DNA of 64,000 bases from Comamonas odontotermitis. Lineage in GTDB: Bacteria > Pseudomonadota > Gammaproteobacteria > Burkholderiales > Burkholderiaceae_C. The notes under the pieces are model-generated. The model made no database searches. It worked only from the letters and a program-made list of their open reading frames with translations, and had not been told where the DNA came from. How positions within the stretch are numbered: the first letter of the stretch is position 1; every line of letters starts with the position of its first letter. The position numbers were made by a program, and so were the translations under genes. The stretch lies in NCBI RefSeq assembly GCF_014207855.1, contig NZ_JACHKZ010000006.1, positions 62,001-126,000 of the forward strand. The letters run 5' to 3'. Positions 20,141 to 30,046 of the stretch are shown here, one piece after another.

Positions 20141-22660
20141 CTATTCCGCGGCCTCGCGCAAAGTCACCACCACAGGCCGACGCAGGACTTCGCGCAACCC
20201 CCACCAGCCAGCCAGCAGGGCCAGAACTGCGCCACAGGCGCCACCGGCCAGCGGCACCCACCAGCGAGGCGTCCAGGCAAAGTCGAACACGTAGCGAGCC
20301 AGCGCCCAGCCTATGGCCACGGCCACCACGCTGGCCAGAACGCCTGCGAGCAAACCCACGCCCGCCAGCTCGGCGCGCTGCACCTGGCGCAGCAACTGCG
20401 CGCGCGCGCCCACCGCGCGCATGATGGCGAACTCCCGCGCCCGCTCCTCGCGCGTTGCGGTGATCGCGGCAAACAGAACCACCAGGCCCGCCGCCAGCGT
20501 GAAACCAAAGAGGAATTCCACTGCCCGGATGACCTGGTCCAGCACCCGCTGCAGCTGCGCCACCGTAGCGCGCAAATCGACATTGGTGATATTGGGAAAC
20601 TCACGCACCAGCGCATTGTCAAAGCCCGCTACATCAGGCGCGCGGTAGGCAGCCAGATAGGTCACGGCTACATCATCCACGTGCTCCAGCGGGTACATGA
20701 CAAAGAAGTTCGCGCGCATCGATCCCCAATCCACCTTGCGCAAGCTGGTGATGGTGCTCTCGCGCTTCACGCCGCCCATGTCGAACAGCAGACGGTCGCC
20801 CAGCTGGAGGCCCAAGGTCTTGGCAATGCCCTCTTCCACGCTGATGCCCTGCACATCGCCCGCCACCCAGCGGCCCTGCACCACCTGGTTGTGCTCTTGC
20901 AGGTCGGTGCTGTTGGAGATGTTGAACTCCCGGTCCACCAGGCGCTTGGCACGGTCTTCGGTATAGTCTTGCGGCCCTACGGCCTTGCCGTTGATCTGAA
21001 TGAGGCGGCCGCGAATCATCGGGTACCAATCCACCTTGCTGATACCCGCCTTGGCCAAGGCAGCACGGAAGGCATCGGACTGATCCGGCATGATATTGAT
21101 CACAAAACGGTTCATCGCATCGGGCGGCGTCGTCTGCCGCCAGGTCTGGATCAGGTCGGTACGCAAGAGCACCAGCAGCACCAGAGCCATCAGGCCTACA
21201 GCCAGACTGCTGATCTGCACCATCGCAAACGCAGGCCGCGCCGCCACCTGGCGCGTCGCCAGCACCAGCCACTGCGGCGCGGTTGCCTCATGCACGCAGC
21301 GGCGCAGCACGGCAATTGCCACTGCACTCAGCAGCGCGAACACCAGCACGGCTGCGGCAAAGCCGCCAACGGCAATACCGCCCAGCGCCCAGTCACCGCT
21401 CACCAGCATCAGCAGCGCAGCAAAACCAGCCATGCCCACCAGCAACACCGAGGCCGACGCCGGTCGCATGGCGCCCAACTCACGCCGCAGCACCCGCAGC
21501 GGTGGAACCTGGGCCAACTGCAACACCGGCGGCAGGCCAAAAGCCAACAGCAAAGTCATGCCCATGCCCAGCCCCACGCCAATCGGCCAGGCGCTCGCAG
21601 CCGGCAACTCCACCGCAAGCAACCCGGCCATCAAGCCGATGAACAGGTAGTGCATGGCAAAACCCAAAGCGACGCCAATCAGGCTGGCGGCCAGCCCCAC
21701 TGCAAAAAACTCCACCAGATAGGAGCCAGCAATAGCGCGCTGCGAAAGACCGAGCACGCGCATCAGCGCGGCGCTGCCCAGGTGTGCATTGGCAAAAGTG
21801 CGAGCTGCCAACGCCACAGCCACGGCAGAGAGCAAGGCAGCCAGCAAGGCCACCAGATTCAGGAATTTCTGCGCACGATTGAGCGTCTGCTCCATCTCCG
21901 GGCGGCCGCTTTGCAACGACTCCACCCGCACGCCATGGCTGTCCGGAGCTGCTACCTGCTGCTCCGCCCACTGCAGGAACTGGGCTGTGGCATCCGGCGC
22001 ACCGGCCACGGCATAGCGATACACCAGACGGCTGGCCGGCTGCACCAGGCCGGTCGCCTGCAAATCACTCCAGCGCATCATCACGCGCGGCGCAAAGCCC
22101 AGAAACCCGGCGCCCCGGTCTGGCTCAATGGAGATGATGCGGCCAATCCTGAATGCCTGGTCCCCCAGCCACAGCGATGCACCCATGCGCAGGCCCAATG
22201 CCTCCAGCAGACTGGCATCCACCCAGACCTCGCCTTGCGCGGGAATCCCCTCTGCAGGTGCGTCGGCTCCATCGATCGCCTGCGCAACACGCACCCGGCC
22301 ACGCAATGGATAACCGTCCTGCACGGCCTTGAGCCCTACCAGGCGGGTCTCGCCGCCATCCGCGTCAGCGGCCCGCCCCATGGTCGGAAAGCTCACCGTC
22401 GCCACGCCCTGTAAACCCAGCTGCGCTACCTTTTGCGAGAACGCAGCAGGCGTCGGGTTGTCGCTGACGATGACTACATCGCCACCCAGCAGTTGGCTCG
22501 CATCGCGCTGCAGTCCAGCCTGCAATCGGTCAGAGAAAAAACTAACCGAAGTCAAGGCAGCCACCGCCAACGCCACGGCTACCAACAACAAACGCAACTC
22601 ACCCGCGCGCCAGTCACGCACCAGGTTGCGCCATCCGAGTCCGAAAATCTTGTGTCCCAT
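20141..22660 (-). CDS. Large FtsX-domain ABC transporter permease (YbbP-like)
   Basis: 839 residues. An N-terminal transmembrane helix, a MacB-like periplasmic domain, and two groups of hydrophobic helices with FtsX domains (around 250-410 and 700-830) give the layout of YbbP-type permeases, about ten helices in all. FtsX-type permeases usually work with an ATPase on exported or lipid-linked substrates. Unusually, no ATPase (YbbA-like) gene is next to it in this window. The start MGHKIFGLGWRNLVRDWRAGEL is the family N-terminus; the frame is open for 81 more codons upstream. Confidence 0.88.
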   Translation of the reverse strand: MGHKIFGLGWRNLVRDWRAGELRLLLVAVALAVAALTSVSFFSDRLQAGLQRDASQLLGGDVVIVSDNPTPAAFSQKVAQLGLQGVATVSFPTMGRAADADGGETRLVGLKAVQDGYPLRGRVRVAQAIDGADAPAEGIPAQGEVWVDASLLEALGLRMGASLWLGDQAFRIGRIISIEPDRGAGFLGFAPRVMMRWSDLQATGLVQPASRLVYRYAVAGAPDATAQFLQWAEQQVAAPDSHGVRVESLQSGRPEMEQTLNRAQKFLNLVALLAALLSAVAVALAARTFANAHLGSAALMRVLGLSQRAIAGSYLVEFFAVGLAASLIGVALGFAMHYLFIGLMAGLLAVELPAASAWPIGVGLGMGMTLLLAFGLPPVLQLAQVPPLRVLRRELGAMRPASASVLLVGMAGFAALLMLVSGDWALGGIAVGGFAAAVLVFALLSAVAIAVLRRCVHEATAPQWLVLATRQVAARPAFAMVQISSLAVGLMALVLLVLLRTDLIQTWRQTTPPDAMNRFVINIMPDQSDAFRAALAKAGISKVDWYPMIRGRLIQINGKAVGPQDYTEDRAKRLVDREFNISNSTDLQEHNQVVQGRWVAGDVQGISVEEGIAKTLGLQLGDRLLFDMGGVKRESTITSLRKVDWGSMRANFFVMYPLEHVDDVAVTYLAAYRAPDVAGFDNALVREFPNITNVDLRATVAQLQRVLDQVIRAVEFLFGFTLAAGLVVLFAAITATREERAREFAIMRAVGARAQLLRQVQRAELAGVGLLAGVLASVVAVAIGWALARYVFDFAWTPRWWVPLAGGACGAVLALLAGWWGLREVLRRPVVVTLREAAE

Positions 22661-22857
22661 GGCCGAAACATAACTGATGCACGCTAATCCCCTGCAAGCG
22701 GCGGGCATCCGAGGCACACAACCAGTCCCTGCGCCGGGAAATCCAGAATCTCGCTTGCGAGGGAACGCCGCTATTTCATGCAGGGGCGCAGGGCCTTTGA
22801 ACAGCCGCACAAGCCAGTTACGATATGCAACACGCTTGCCGTCTAGAGTTTCATGCC

Positions 22858-23874
22858 ATGGATACGCTGCTTTCACAACTGGCCCACACTGTCTCAGAGG
22901 CACACAAACTCGAGGATCTGGCCCGCCCCATGCTGGAGATGCTGCAAAAACTCACCCAGCTCGAGTCGACGTACCTGACCCATATCGACCTGAACGAAGG
23001 AATGCAGCATGTGCTGTATGCCAGCAATACCCAGCGCCTGTACATTCCTGAAGGCCTGAGCGTCGCGTGGGAAGACACCCTGTGCAAGCGCGCGCTGGAA
23101 GAGCAATGCCCCTACAGCGCCGATGTCAGCGAAATCTGGGGCGATTCGCAGGCGGCGCGGGCACTGGGCATTCACACCTATGCCAGCACACCCGTGCGGA
23201 TGGCCAATGGTGCGCTGTTTGGCACCCTGTGCGCTGCCAGCGCGCATGCACTGCCCATTACCCTGGAAGCGCAGGATGTGATGCGCCTGTTTGCCCACCT
23301 GATTGCCCAGCAGGTGGAGCGCGAACAGCTGCTGGCCACCGTGCAGACCCAGAACGCCGCCCTGCTGCGCCTGGCCAGCACCGACGCATTGACCGGGCTG
23401 CCCAACCGCCGCGCCATGGCAGAGCAACTGGCACAACTGCTGGAACTGGCAGCACGCCAGCAATGCCATGTACTGGTGGCGATGATCGACATGGACGGCT
23501 TCAAAGCCATCAACGACCGGCACGGCCATGAGGCAGGCGATCACTTTTTGCAGCTGATCGCGCAGCAGCTGCAAGGCGCTGTCCGCGGCTCAGACCTTGT
23601 AGCCCGCCTGGGCGGCGACGAATTCGTATTTGCCGGCCTGGGCCCCCCGCTGTTGACCGACCCGGCAGCAGCTCTCCACGAGACGCAGTTGCGAATCTTT
23701 TCGAGCACCTTGTCCCCTGGGTTGCAGCTTGGGCCTGAGCTGGTGCTGCCCTATGGCGGCGCCAGCGTCGGCATTGTTGCTGTGGCTCCTGGCCAATGCA
23801 CACCGGATTCCGCCCTTCAGCAGGCCGATGCCCAGATGTACCAAACCAAACTGACGCGCAAGCAACGGCACTGA
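22858..23874 (+). CDS. GAF-GGDEF diguanylate cyclase
   Basis: 338 residues. A GAF-like sensor domain covers about residues 5-160 and a GGDEF domain follows. The active-site signature is intact (LGGDEFVF), and an RxxD inhibitory site (RGSD) lies five residues before it, so it should make cyclic di-GMP and be inhibited by it. DALTGLPNRRAM and DMDGFKAINDRHGHEAGD are the usual GGDEF helices. No membrane segment is seen, so it is soluble. A second ATG 11 codons upstream (22825) is possible. It is divergent from the FtsX-type permease. Confidence 0.9.
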   Translation: MDTLLSQLAHTVSEAHKLEDLARPMLEMLQKLTQLESTYLTHIDLNEGMQHVLYASNTQRLYIPEGLSVAWEDTLCKRALEEQCPYSADVSEIWGDSQAARALGIHTYASTPVRMANGALFGTLCAASAHALPITLEAQDVMRLFAHLIAQQVEREQLLATVQTQNAALLRLASTDALTGLPNRRAMAEQLAQLLELAARQQCHVLVAMIDMDGFKAINDRHGHEAGDHFLQLIAQQLQGAVRGSDLVARLGGDEFVFAGLGPPLLTDPAAALHETQLRIFSSTLSPGLQLGPELVLPYGGASVGIVAVAPGQCTPDSALQQADAQMYQTKLTRKQRH

Positions 23875-23966
23875 GCCAAGGCCCTCCGTCTGTGGCGCGC
23901 CTTGCCAGCCTATGCATAATCAGCTCCACCCAGAGGCAATTGCCGCCAAGCCCTGAGGGAGCACCC

Positions 23967-25181
23967 ATGAGAGCCATCAACACCAACTTCAGAATTCTTG
24001 CGTCGTCCGCACTGGGGTGGAGCGCCTGGTACCTGGCCGCCGCCTGCGCAATGCAGCCTGCATACGCTGCGCCAGAAGGCGTTGCCAGTGGCAGCTGCGA
24101 AGTGGTAGTTGCCGGCATCATGCGCACCAGCGACTACATCTACCGCTACGAAGGTGGATGCAAGAATGGCCTCGCCGAAGGCCAGGGCACCGCCAGCTGG
24201 CAACTGCGCCACGCACCCGATGCACCGCCCACCACCTGGAAGGGCCGATTCAGCCAGGGTGTTTTTCTGGAGAACAAGCACACCGTTGGTGCCCGCCGCG
24301 TGGACAACACCCGTGTCCTGCTCGATATGGGCTCCATGCCCGCACCCCAAGGGGCGCAACCGGGTCGCCTGTGGGCGGAAAGCCGCGTGGAAGGCAAGCT
24401 GCCTGCGTCGGCCTGCCAGCCTCTGGGGCTGCAGGTATCGGCCAACGGCAACCTGGCCGACGACGCCCTGGCGCGGGATTGGCTCGACCGGGCTTATGCA
24501 CACTGGCAATCCCTGTGCCCGGATGGCGCTGCGGCCGTCAAAGGCGGCTTTCTGCGTGTCAGCCTGCAGCGGGGCGGCGACTGGTCGCCAGATTCCAATG
24601 GCAATATTCCCAGCGGCGTGGTTCAAGCCACGAAGCAATTGCGCAAGCAGCCTCCCGAATGGTCCAGCTATCGCAATGAAGCCTCGCAACAACAGGCCCG
24701 TCTGCAGCAAGACCAGCAGGACGCCAAAGACCTGCAGGCCAACCGGGACCGCATCCATGCCTTTGCCAAGAAGACTGGCGCGGGCCAGTTGGTCTCGCTG
24801 GAAGCCTTGGAGAAAAACCCCTTCCGCTTTGACAAGCAGGTCATTCTGGTGGCTGTGCGCATGGCTGCCGCCCGCACCGCCACCGAGGCGGTGGTGCAAC
24901 CGGCCAGACGCACACGCGGCGACTGGTCGCGCGTGCTGCTGCGCGGAGCCATTGCTGAGTGGGACGCGCAAGGACGTGTGGCGGCGGTACGTGTCCATGG
25001 CCGCTCCACCGACAAGGCCACGGAAGACGCTGTGGTCTTGGAATTGGTGGAGAGCCAGCGCTGCAATGCGCCCAACTGCGAAGACTTTCTGCTGATGCCC
25101 GGCAGGCAATGGCTGCTCGATGAAAAATTCAGCACCCTCACCCCGCCCGGGAGCTTTCGCCTCGCCTTGAACCACCCCTGA
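23967..25181 (+). CDS. Secreted protein with a MORN-like motif
   Basis: 404 residues. An N-terminal hydrophobic segment ending PAYAAPEG is a plausible Sec signal peptide, though rather long (about 34 residues). A single MORN-like stretch YRYEGGCKNGLAEGQGTASW lies at about 60-80, and a Gln-rich helical part (NEASQQQARLQQDQQDAKDLQ) lies in the middle. I do not recognise a catalytic domain, so the function is unknown. GAGGGAG 6 bp before the ATG supports the start. It follows the GGDEF gene by 92 bp on the same strand. Confidence 0.72.
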   Translation: MRAINTNFRILASSALGWSAWYLAAACAMQPAYAAPEGVASGSCEVVVAGIMRTSDYIYRYEGGCKNGLAEGQGTASWQLRHAPDAPPTTWKGRFSQGVFLENKHTVGARRVDNTRVLLDMGSMPAPQGAQPGRLWAESRVEGKLPASACQPLGLQVSANGNLADDALARDWLDRAYAHWQSLCPDGAAAVKGGFLRVSLQRGGDWSPDSNGNIPSGVVQATKQLRKQPPEWSSYRNEASQQQARLQQDQQDAKDLQANRDRIHAFAKKTGAGQLVSLEALEKNPFRFDKQVILVAVRMAAARTATEAVVQPARRTRGDWSRVLLRGAIAEWDAQGRVAAVRVHGRSTDKATEDAVVLELVESQRCNAPNCEDFLLMPGRQWLLDEKFSTLTPPGSFRLALNHP

Positions 25182-25472
25182 CTATCGGGTTTGCTGCAAC
25201 CCCGCAGCCAGCGCACGGCCCGAGAGCGCCAGACTCACCAGCCAGCGGTTATCGGCCTGCCGCACCTTTACCCAACCCGGCCCGGCACTGGCATTGACGC
25301 CCAGGGCCACATCGCCCATCAGGCTCAACTCCCGCATCAGCACGCTCGCACTGGCGCCCAGATGCCTGGCAAGGCGCGGCAGCGAAACCTCTGCCCCCGG
25401 GGCATCCTGCAGATCCGCCAGGGCAAGCAGAATCCGGGCGGCCAGGGGCAAGGTGTCAGGCAGCGACGTCAT
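25182..25472 (-). CDS. Small winged-helix-like protein downstream of the YdeP-type enzyme
   Basis: 96 residues. The order of predicted helices and the segment SLPRLARHLGASASVLMRELSLMGD, then a short strand pair VKVRQADNRWLVSLALSGRALAAGL, look like a winged-helix fold. It overlaps the end of the molybdoenzyme gene by 17 bp, so the two are probably one transcription unit. It may be a regulator or assembly factor for that enzyme; the exact role is not known. Confidence 0.65.
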   Translation of the reverse strand: MTSLPDTLPLAARILLALADLQDAPGAEVSLPRLARHLGASASVLMRELSLMGDVALGVNASAGPGWVKVRQADNRWLVSLALSGRALAAGLQQTR

Positions 25473-27774
25473 GGGCGGTCGCAGCGCGCTCCAGCACTAC
25501 CGGAATCGATTTGGAAGTAGGCGTGCCCGCACGCTCTGCCACCGCCGTCAGGGGCACCAGCGGATTCGTCTCGGGATAGTAAGCCGCCAGATTGCCGCGT
25601 GGCGTATCGTAGGCCACCAGCTTGAATCCGTCCGCCCGGCGCTCCACGCCGTCGTTCCACACAGTACGGATGTTGACCCAGTCCCCGTCACGCATGCCCA
25701 ACTCGCGGATGTCTTCTGCATGGATGAACAGCACGCGGCGCTGGCCGAACACGCCCCGGTAACGGTCATCCATGCCATAGACCGTGGTGTTGTACTGGTC
25801 GTGCGAGCGTGTGCTCTGCAAGGTGAAGACGCGCTGCCCCGGCGAGCGCTCACGAGCCCGTTGCAGCGGCGTATTGCGGGGCAGTGCATGGGCCTGGAAA
25901 GTTGCCTTTCCCGTGGCGGTAGCCCACAGCCGCTCGCTGGCCGTATTGCGCAGACGGAAGCCGCCAGGCACCGCCACGCGCTGGTTGAAGCGGGCAAAAT
26001 CCGGGAAGACCTTCTCGATCTCGTCGCGGATCAGGGAATAGTCCCCCATCAGCGCCAGCCAGTCCACCTGGCTGCGCGCCCCCAACGTCGCATGCGCCAG
26101 GCGGGCAATGATCGCAGGTTCGGAGAGCAGGTGTTCGGACGCTGGCGGGTTGATGCCCATCGAGATGTGCACCATGCTCATCGAGTCTTCCACCGTCACG
26201 CCCTGCGCCCTGCCGTTTTGCAGATCGATTTCAGTGCGCCCCAGGCATGGAAGGATCAGCGCCTGCCGCCCATGCACCACATGGCTGCGATTGAGCTTGG
26301 TGGTGACATGTACCGTCAGATCGCAGCGCTGCAGTGCCTGCCAGGTGGCGACCGTGTCCGGCGTCGCGGCTGCAAAATTGCCCCCCAGCGCAAAAAACAC
26401 CTTGCCTTTGCCATCCCGCATAAGGGCAATGGCTTCTACCGCATCGACGCCATGCGCGCGCGGCGGCTCAAAGCCATACACATCGCCCAGGCGGTCCAGC
26501 AAGGTGGCAGACGGCTTTTCCCAGATACCCATGGTTCGATCGCCCTGCACATTGCTGTGGCCCCGCACGGGACAGGGCCCTGCGCCCGGCCGGCCGATGT
26601 GGCCGCGCAACAGCAGCAGGTTGGTGATCATCTGGATGGTGGCCACCGAATGCGCATGCTGCGTAATGCCCATGCCCCAGCAGGCGATGACGCTGGGCGC
26701 CCCGAGGTATACATCTGCAGCCGCGCGCATCTGCGCTTCGGTCAGGCCCGACATGGCTTCCAGCTCTGCCCAGCTTGCATCCTGCACGCTGGCAGCCAAT
26801 GCCTCCAGGCCCATGGTGTGCTCGGCGATGAAGGCGTGGTCGAGCACGCCTGGAGCCCCACTTGTATGCGCTGCCGCCTCTTGCTCCAGCACATGCTTAA
26901 CCATGCCGGTAACAGCCGCCAGATCACCGCCAATGCGCAACTGAAAATAATGCGTGCTGATGGGCGTTGAGCCCAGAGTTGCCATCTCCAGCTTGTCCTG
27001 CGGATCGGCAAAACGCTCCAGCCCGCGCTCGCGCAGCGGGTTAAAGCTGACGATGCGTGCACCGCGCTTGTGCGCAGCACGCAACTCGCCCAGCATGCGT
27101 GGGTGGTTGGTGCCCGGGTTCTGGCCAAAGATGAAGATGGCGTCCGCCTTTTCAAAATCAGCCAGCTCGACCGTGCCCTTGCCGACGCCGATCTGTTCGC
27201 GCATCGCCGTGCCGCTGGGCTCATGGCACATATTGGAGCAATCGGGGAAATTATTGGTGCCGTATTGCCGCACAAACAGCTGGTACAGAAACGCCGCCTC
27301 GTTGCTGGCCCGGCCCGATGTGTAGAAGATCGCCTGGTTCGGATCCGGCAGCGCATTCAGGTGCCTGGCGATGATGACAAAGGCTTCGTCCCAGGCAATC
27401 GGCTGGTATTTGTCACTTGTCGCGTCATACACCATCGGATGCGTGAGGCGGCCCTGGTCTTCGAGCCAGTAGTCGCTGTGCGCAGCCAGCTCCTGCACGG
27501 TATACCGCTCAAAAAGCTCGGGGCCTGCGCGACGGGCGGTGGCCTCTGCCGCCACGGCCTTGACACCGTTCTCGCAGAACTCGAAGGTCGATGCATGGTT
27601 GCGATCAGGCCATGCACAGCCGGGGCAGTCAAATCCATCGGGCTGGTTGGCAGACAGCAGCGTCTTGGCCCCTTTGAGCGCTATGTTCTGGTGCAGCAGC
27701 GCATTTTTTACGCTGTTGAGAGCGCCCCAGCCCCCGGCAGGGCCCGCATAGAAGGCAATTTTTTGTTCGTGCAT
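25456..27774 (-). CDS. FdhF/YdeP family molybdopterin oxidoreductase
   Basis: 772 residues. This is a molybdopterin-bis(guanine dinucleotide)-type enzyme. Family segments include DCPGCAWPD near the N-terminus, IFYTSGRASNEAAFLYQLF, FGQNPGTNHPRMLGE and the C-terminal dinucleotide-binding fold (QSTRSHDQYNTTVYGMDDRYRG, ELGMRDGDWVNI). It lacks the usual four-cysteine iron-sulfur motif, as in E. coli YdeP, which is linked to acid resistance. The true substrate is unknown. No FdhD or formate dehydrogenase subunits are close by. A LysR gene lies upstream on the same strand. Confidence 0.87.
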   Translation of the reverse strand: MHEQKIAFYAGPAGGWGALNSVKNALLHQNIALKGAKTLLSANQPDGFDCPGCAWPDRNHASTFEFCENGVKAVAAEATARRAGPELFERYTVQELAAHSDYWLEDQGRLTHPMVYDATSDKYQPIAWDEAFVIIARHLNALPDPNQAIFYTSGRASNEAAFLYQLFVRQYGTNNFPDCSNMCHEPSGTAMREQIGVGKGTVELADFEKADAIFIFGQNPGTNHPRMLGELRAAHKRGARIVSFNPLRERGLERFADPQDKLEMATLGSTPISTHYFQLRIGGDLAAVTGMVKHVLEQEAAAHTSGAPGVLDHAFIAEHTMGLEALAASVQDASWAELEAMSGLTEAQMRAAADVYLGAPSVIACWGMGITQHAHSVATIQMITNLLLLRGHIGRPGAGPCPVRGHSNVQGDRTMGIWEKPSATLLDRLGDVYGFEPPRAHGVDAVEAIALMRDGKGKVFFALGGNFAAATPDTVATWQALQRCDLTVHVTTKLNRSHVVHGRQALILPCLGRTEIDLQNGRAQGVTVEDSMSMVHISMGINPPASEHLLSEPAIIARLAHATLGARSQVDWLALMGDYSLIRDEIEKVFPDFARFNQRVAVPGGFRLRNTASERLWATATGKATFQAHALPRNTPLQRARERSPGQRVFTLQSTRSHDQYNTTVYGMDDRYRGVFGQRRVLFIHAEDIRELGMRDGDWVNIRTVWNDGVERRADGFKLVAYDTPRGNLAAYYPETNPLVPLTAVAERAGTPTSKSIPVVLERAATAHDVAA

Positions 27775-27857
27775 GGCAAGCGTCCCACCAGACAGGGCCA
27801 GTGAATGAATGCCCGCATTTCAGCCGCGCGATTGACTTTGGTCAAATTTCTTATCGC

Positions 27858-27869
27858 AATGCCGGCATT
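27858..27869. promoter_or_regulatory. Palindrome upstream of the YdeP-type gene
   Basis: AATGCCGGCATT is a perfect 12-bp palindrome in the 152-bp gap between the LysR gene and the molybdoenzyme gene. It is a candidate binding site for the adjacent LysR protein, although it is not the classic T-N11-A form. Confidence 0.35.
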
Positions 27870-27926
27870 CAATATAAAAATGTGAGCTGCCTGCCCTTGC
27901 AGGATAAGTGCCAATAACGAATTTAA

Positions 27927-28865
27927 TCAAGAATGCTGTAATGCGCCCGCATGGTGCTGGCACAGCGTGTGCCAGGTTGGCATTGCCATCAGCGCCAGTG
28001 CCGCCTGCAAGGCTGGCATGGCAGCCTGGGCCTGCTGGTAGATGAAAGCGACTTCGCTGTGCACTACGGGATCCACCAGCGGCGCAGCATGCACGCCCGG
28101 CATGTGGCGCACCGTGGCCAGCACTGCTCCGGGCACGATGCTGGCCAGCCCCCCGTCCAGCACCGCCTGCAACAGCGCCTGCACGGAATTGGTCTCCAGC
28201 ACCGGGCGCGGCTGCACATCCACGCAGGCAAATGCGCGCTGCACGATCTGTCGGTTGTGCATGTCGGGGGTCAACAGGCACAGCGCCTGCTCGCCTGCCT
28301 GCGCCCAGGGCATGGCCTCGTCCCAGTGCAGACCGGCCTGATCGCCATCCAGCTTGCGCAACAGGTAATAGTGCTCTTGGTACTGCGGCAGGCACTGTGT
28401 ACGTGGGCTGCGGATGCGGTCACTGTAGCCCAGCGCCAAATCCAGGCCCAGCGCTTCCAGCCCTCGCTCGATATCCGGTGAGCTCATCGAATGCAGCACC
28501 GGCAACACGCCAGGGTGCTGGCTGCGCAGCATGGTGGCAAAGCGCACCAGCATGGGCATGGCGGTGGGCACGGCCGCCATGCGCAGGTGGCCTTGCAAAT
28601 GCCCCGCCTGCGCGCTCAAAGACTGGCGCAGCAGCTCTTCTTTTTGCAGCATTTCGAGCCCGGTCTGCAGAACCTGCTCGCCCTCGGGCGTCAATCCTGC
28701 AAACACACGGCCCCGGCGAACGATCGCTACACCGAACTCCTGCTCCAGTGCACGCAAGGCATTCGAGAGCGCAGGCTGCGTGATGTGGCAGGCTTCGGCA
28801 GCCCGCGCAAAATGGCCATGCGCATTGAGCGCAGCCAGGTAGCGCATGGCCGCCAGAAGGTTCAT
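27927..28865 (-). CDS. LysR-type transcriptional regulator
   Basis: 312 residues. The N-terminal winged helix (MNLLAAMRYLAALNAHGHFARAAEACHITQPALSNALRALEQEFG) is typical, followed by a periplasmic-binding-protein-like effector domain. It lies directly upstream of, and in the same direction as, the YdeP-type gene and is the most likely regulator of it. Its start overlaps the apbC stop by one base (TGATG), so it may be translated with apbC. Confidence 0.88.
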   Translation of the reverse strand: MNLLAAMRYLAALNAHGHFARAAEACHITQPALSNALRALEQEFGVAIVRRGRVFAGLTPEGEQVLQTGLEMLQKEELLRQSLSAQAGHLQGHLRMAAVPTAMPMLVRFATMLRSQHPGVLPVLHSMSSPDIERGLEALGLDLALGYSDRIRSPRTQCLPQYQEHYYLLRKLDGDQAGLHWDEAMPWAQAGEQALCLLTPDMHNRQIVQRAFACVDVQPRPVLETNSVQALLQAVLDGGLASIVPGAVLATVRHMPGVHAAPLVDPVVHSEVAFIYQQAQAAMPALQAALALMAMPTWHTLCQHHAGALQHS

Positions 28866-29956
28866 CAGGTATTGCTGCTGACAGTGATAGTGGGGAACTT
28901 GCTGGAAAAGTCCTTGGCCTGCTGCGCAATCTTGACGGCAATGCTGCGCGCTACCTGGCGGTAGATGCCAGCTGCTTCGCTGGTGGGCGCTGCCACCACG
29001 GTCGGCGTGCCGCTGTCGGCCTGCTCGCGGATCTGCAACGACAGCGGCAGTGCGCCCAGGTAATCGAGCTGGAAGTCTGCCGCCATATGCTTGCCGCCAT
29101 CGGCGCCAAAAATATGTTCCACATGGCCGCAGTGGCTGCAGACATGCATGGCCATGTTCTCGATGACACCGAGAATGGGCACGCCCACCTTCTCGAACAT
29201 CTTGATGCCCTTCTTGGCGTCCAGCAGGGCAATGTCCTGCGGCGTAGTGACGATGACGGCCCCCGTCACCGGCACACGCTGGCTCAGCGTCAGCTGGATA
29301 TCGCCAGTACCGGGCGGCAGGTCGATCAGCAGATAGTCCAGGTCATTCCAGTTGGTCTGGCGCAGCATCTGCTCCAGCGCCTGCACGGCCATCGGGCCGC
29401 GCCAGATCATGGCCTGGTCCTGGTCCACCAGCAAGCCGATCGACATGACCTGCACGCCGTGGTTCTGCTTGGGCTCCATGGTCTGGCCGTCGGTGCTCTC
29501 GGGTTTGCCCGATACGCCCAGCATCATGGTCTGGCTGGGGCCGTAGATGTCGGCATCGAGGACGCCCACCCGCGCGCCTTCGGCTGCGAGCGCCAGCGCC
29601 AGATTGGCGGTGGTGGTGCTTTTGCCCACGCCGCCCTTGCCCGAAGCGACTGCAATGATGTTCTTGACCCCGGGCAGTAGCGGCACGCCACGCTGCGCAG
29701 CATGCGCCACCACCTTGCTGGAGATCGATACGGAGACGTTCTCGACGCCTTCCACGGCCTTGGCCGCAGCAATCAGCCGGGTGCGCAGACCGGCAAACAG
29801 GGTTTGCGCGGGATAGCCCAATTCCACATCAAAAGCCACATCGCCGCCGTCAATCTGCACATTGCGCACAGCGCGCGTGGCCACCAAATCCTTGCCCGTT
29901 TGCGGATCCTGCACACTGGCCAAAGCGGCCAGCAGCGCCTGTTGTGTAACTGCCAT
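28865..29956 (-). CDS. apbC: Iron-sulfur cluster carrier protein ApbC (Mrp)
   Basis: 363 residues. An N-terminal DUF59/MIP18-like domain (about 1-90) is followed by a P-loop ATPase with the deviant Walker A motif GKGGVGKSTTTANLAL and LLIDLPPGTGD. A CxxC motif, VCSHCG, is present in the C-terminal half, as expected for the cluster-binding ATPase. It carries and transfers [4Fe-4S] clusters. In many proteobacteria apbC and metG are adjacent and divergent; here metG is separated by about 4 kb. The start is the ATG at 29954-29956. Confidence 0.95.
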   Translation of the reverse strand: MAVTQQALLAALASVQDPQTGKDLVATRAVRNVQIDGGDVAFDVELGYPAQTLFAGLRTRLIAAAKAVEGVENVSVSISSKVVAHAAQRGVPLLPGVKNIIAVASGKGGVGKSTTTANLALALAAEGARVGVLDADIYGPSQTMMLGVSGKPESTDGQTMEPKQNHGVQVMSIGLLVDQDQAMIWRGPMAVQALEQMLRQTNWNDLDYLLIDLPPGTGDIQLTLSQRVPVTGAVIVTTPQDIALLDAKKGIKMFEKVGVPILGVIENMAMHVCSHCGHVEHIFGADGGKHMAADFQLDYLGALPLSLQIREQADSGTPTVVAAPTSEAAGIYRQVARSIAVKIAQQAKDFSSKFPTITVSSNT

Positions 29957-30046
29957 CGTAATTTCTATTCCTGAAACAGCAATCAGTATAGCGAAGCAGC
30001 GACAATCACAGCCTCGCCCGCCCGTGCGGAAAACCACTGTCTGTGA

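Noticed and set aside
22661-22903. An 81-codon upstream extension of the FtsX-type permease
   Set aside because: It does not resemble the family, and the ATG at 22658-22660 gives the normal N-terminus.
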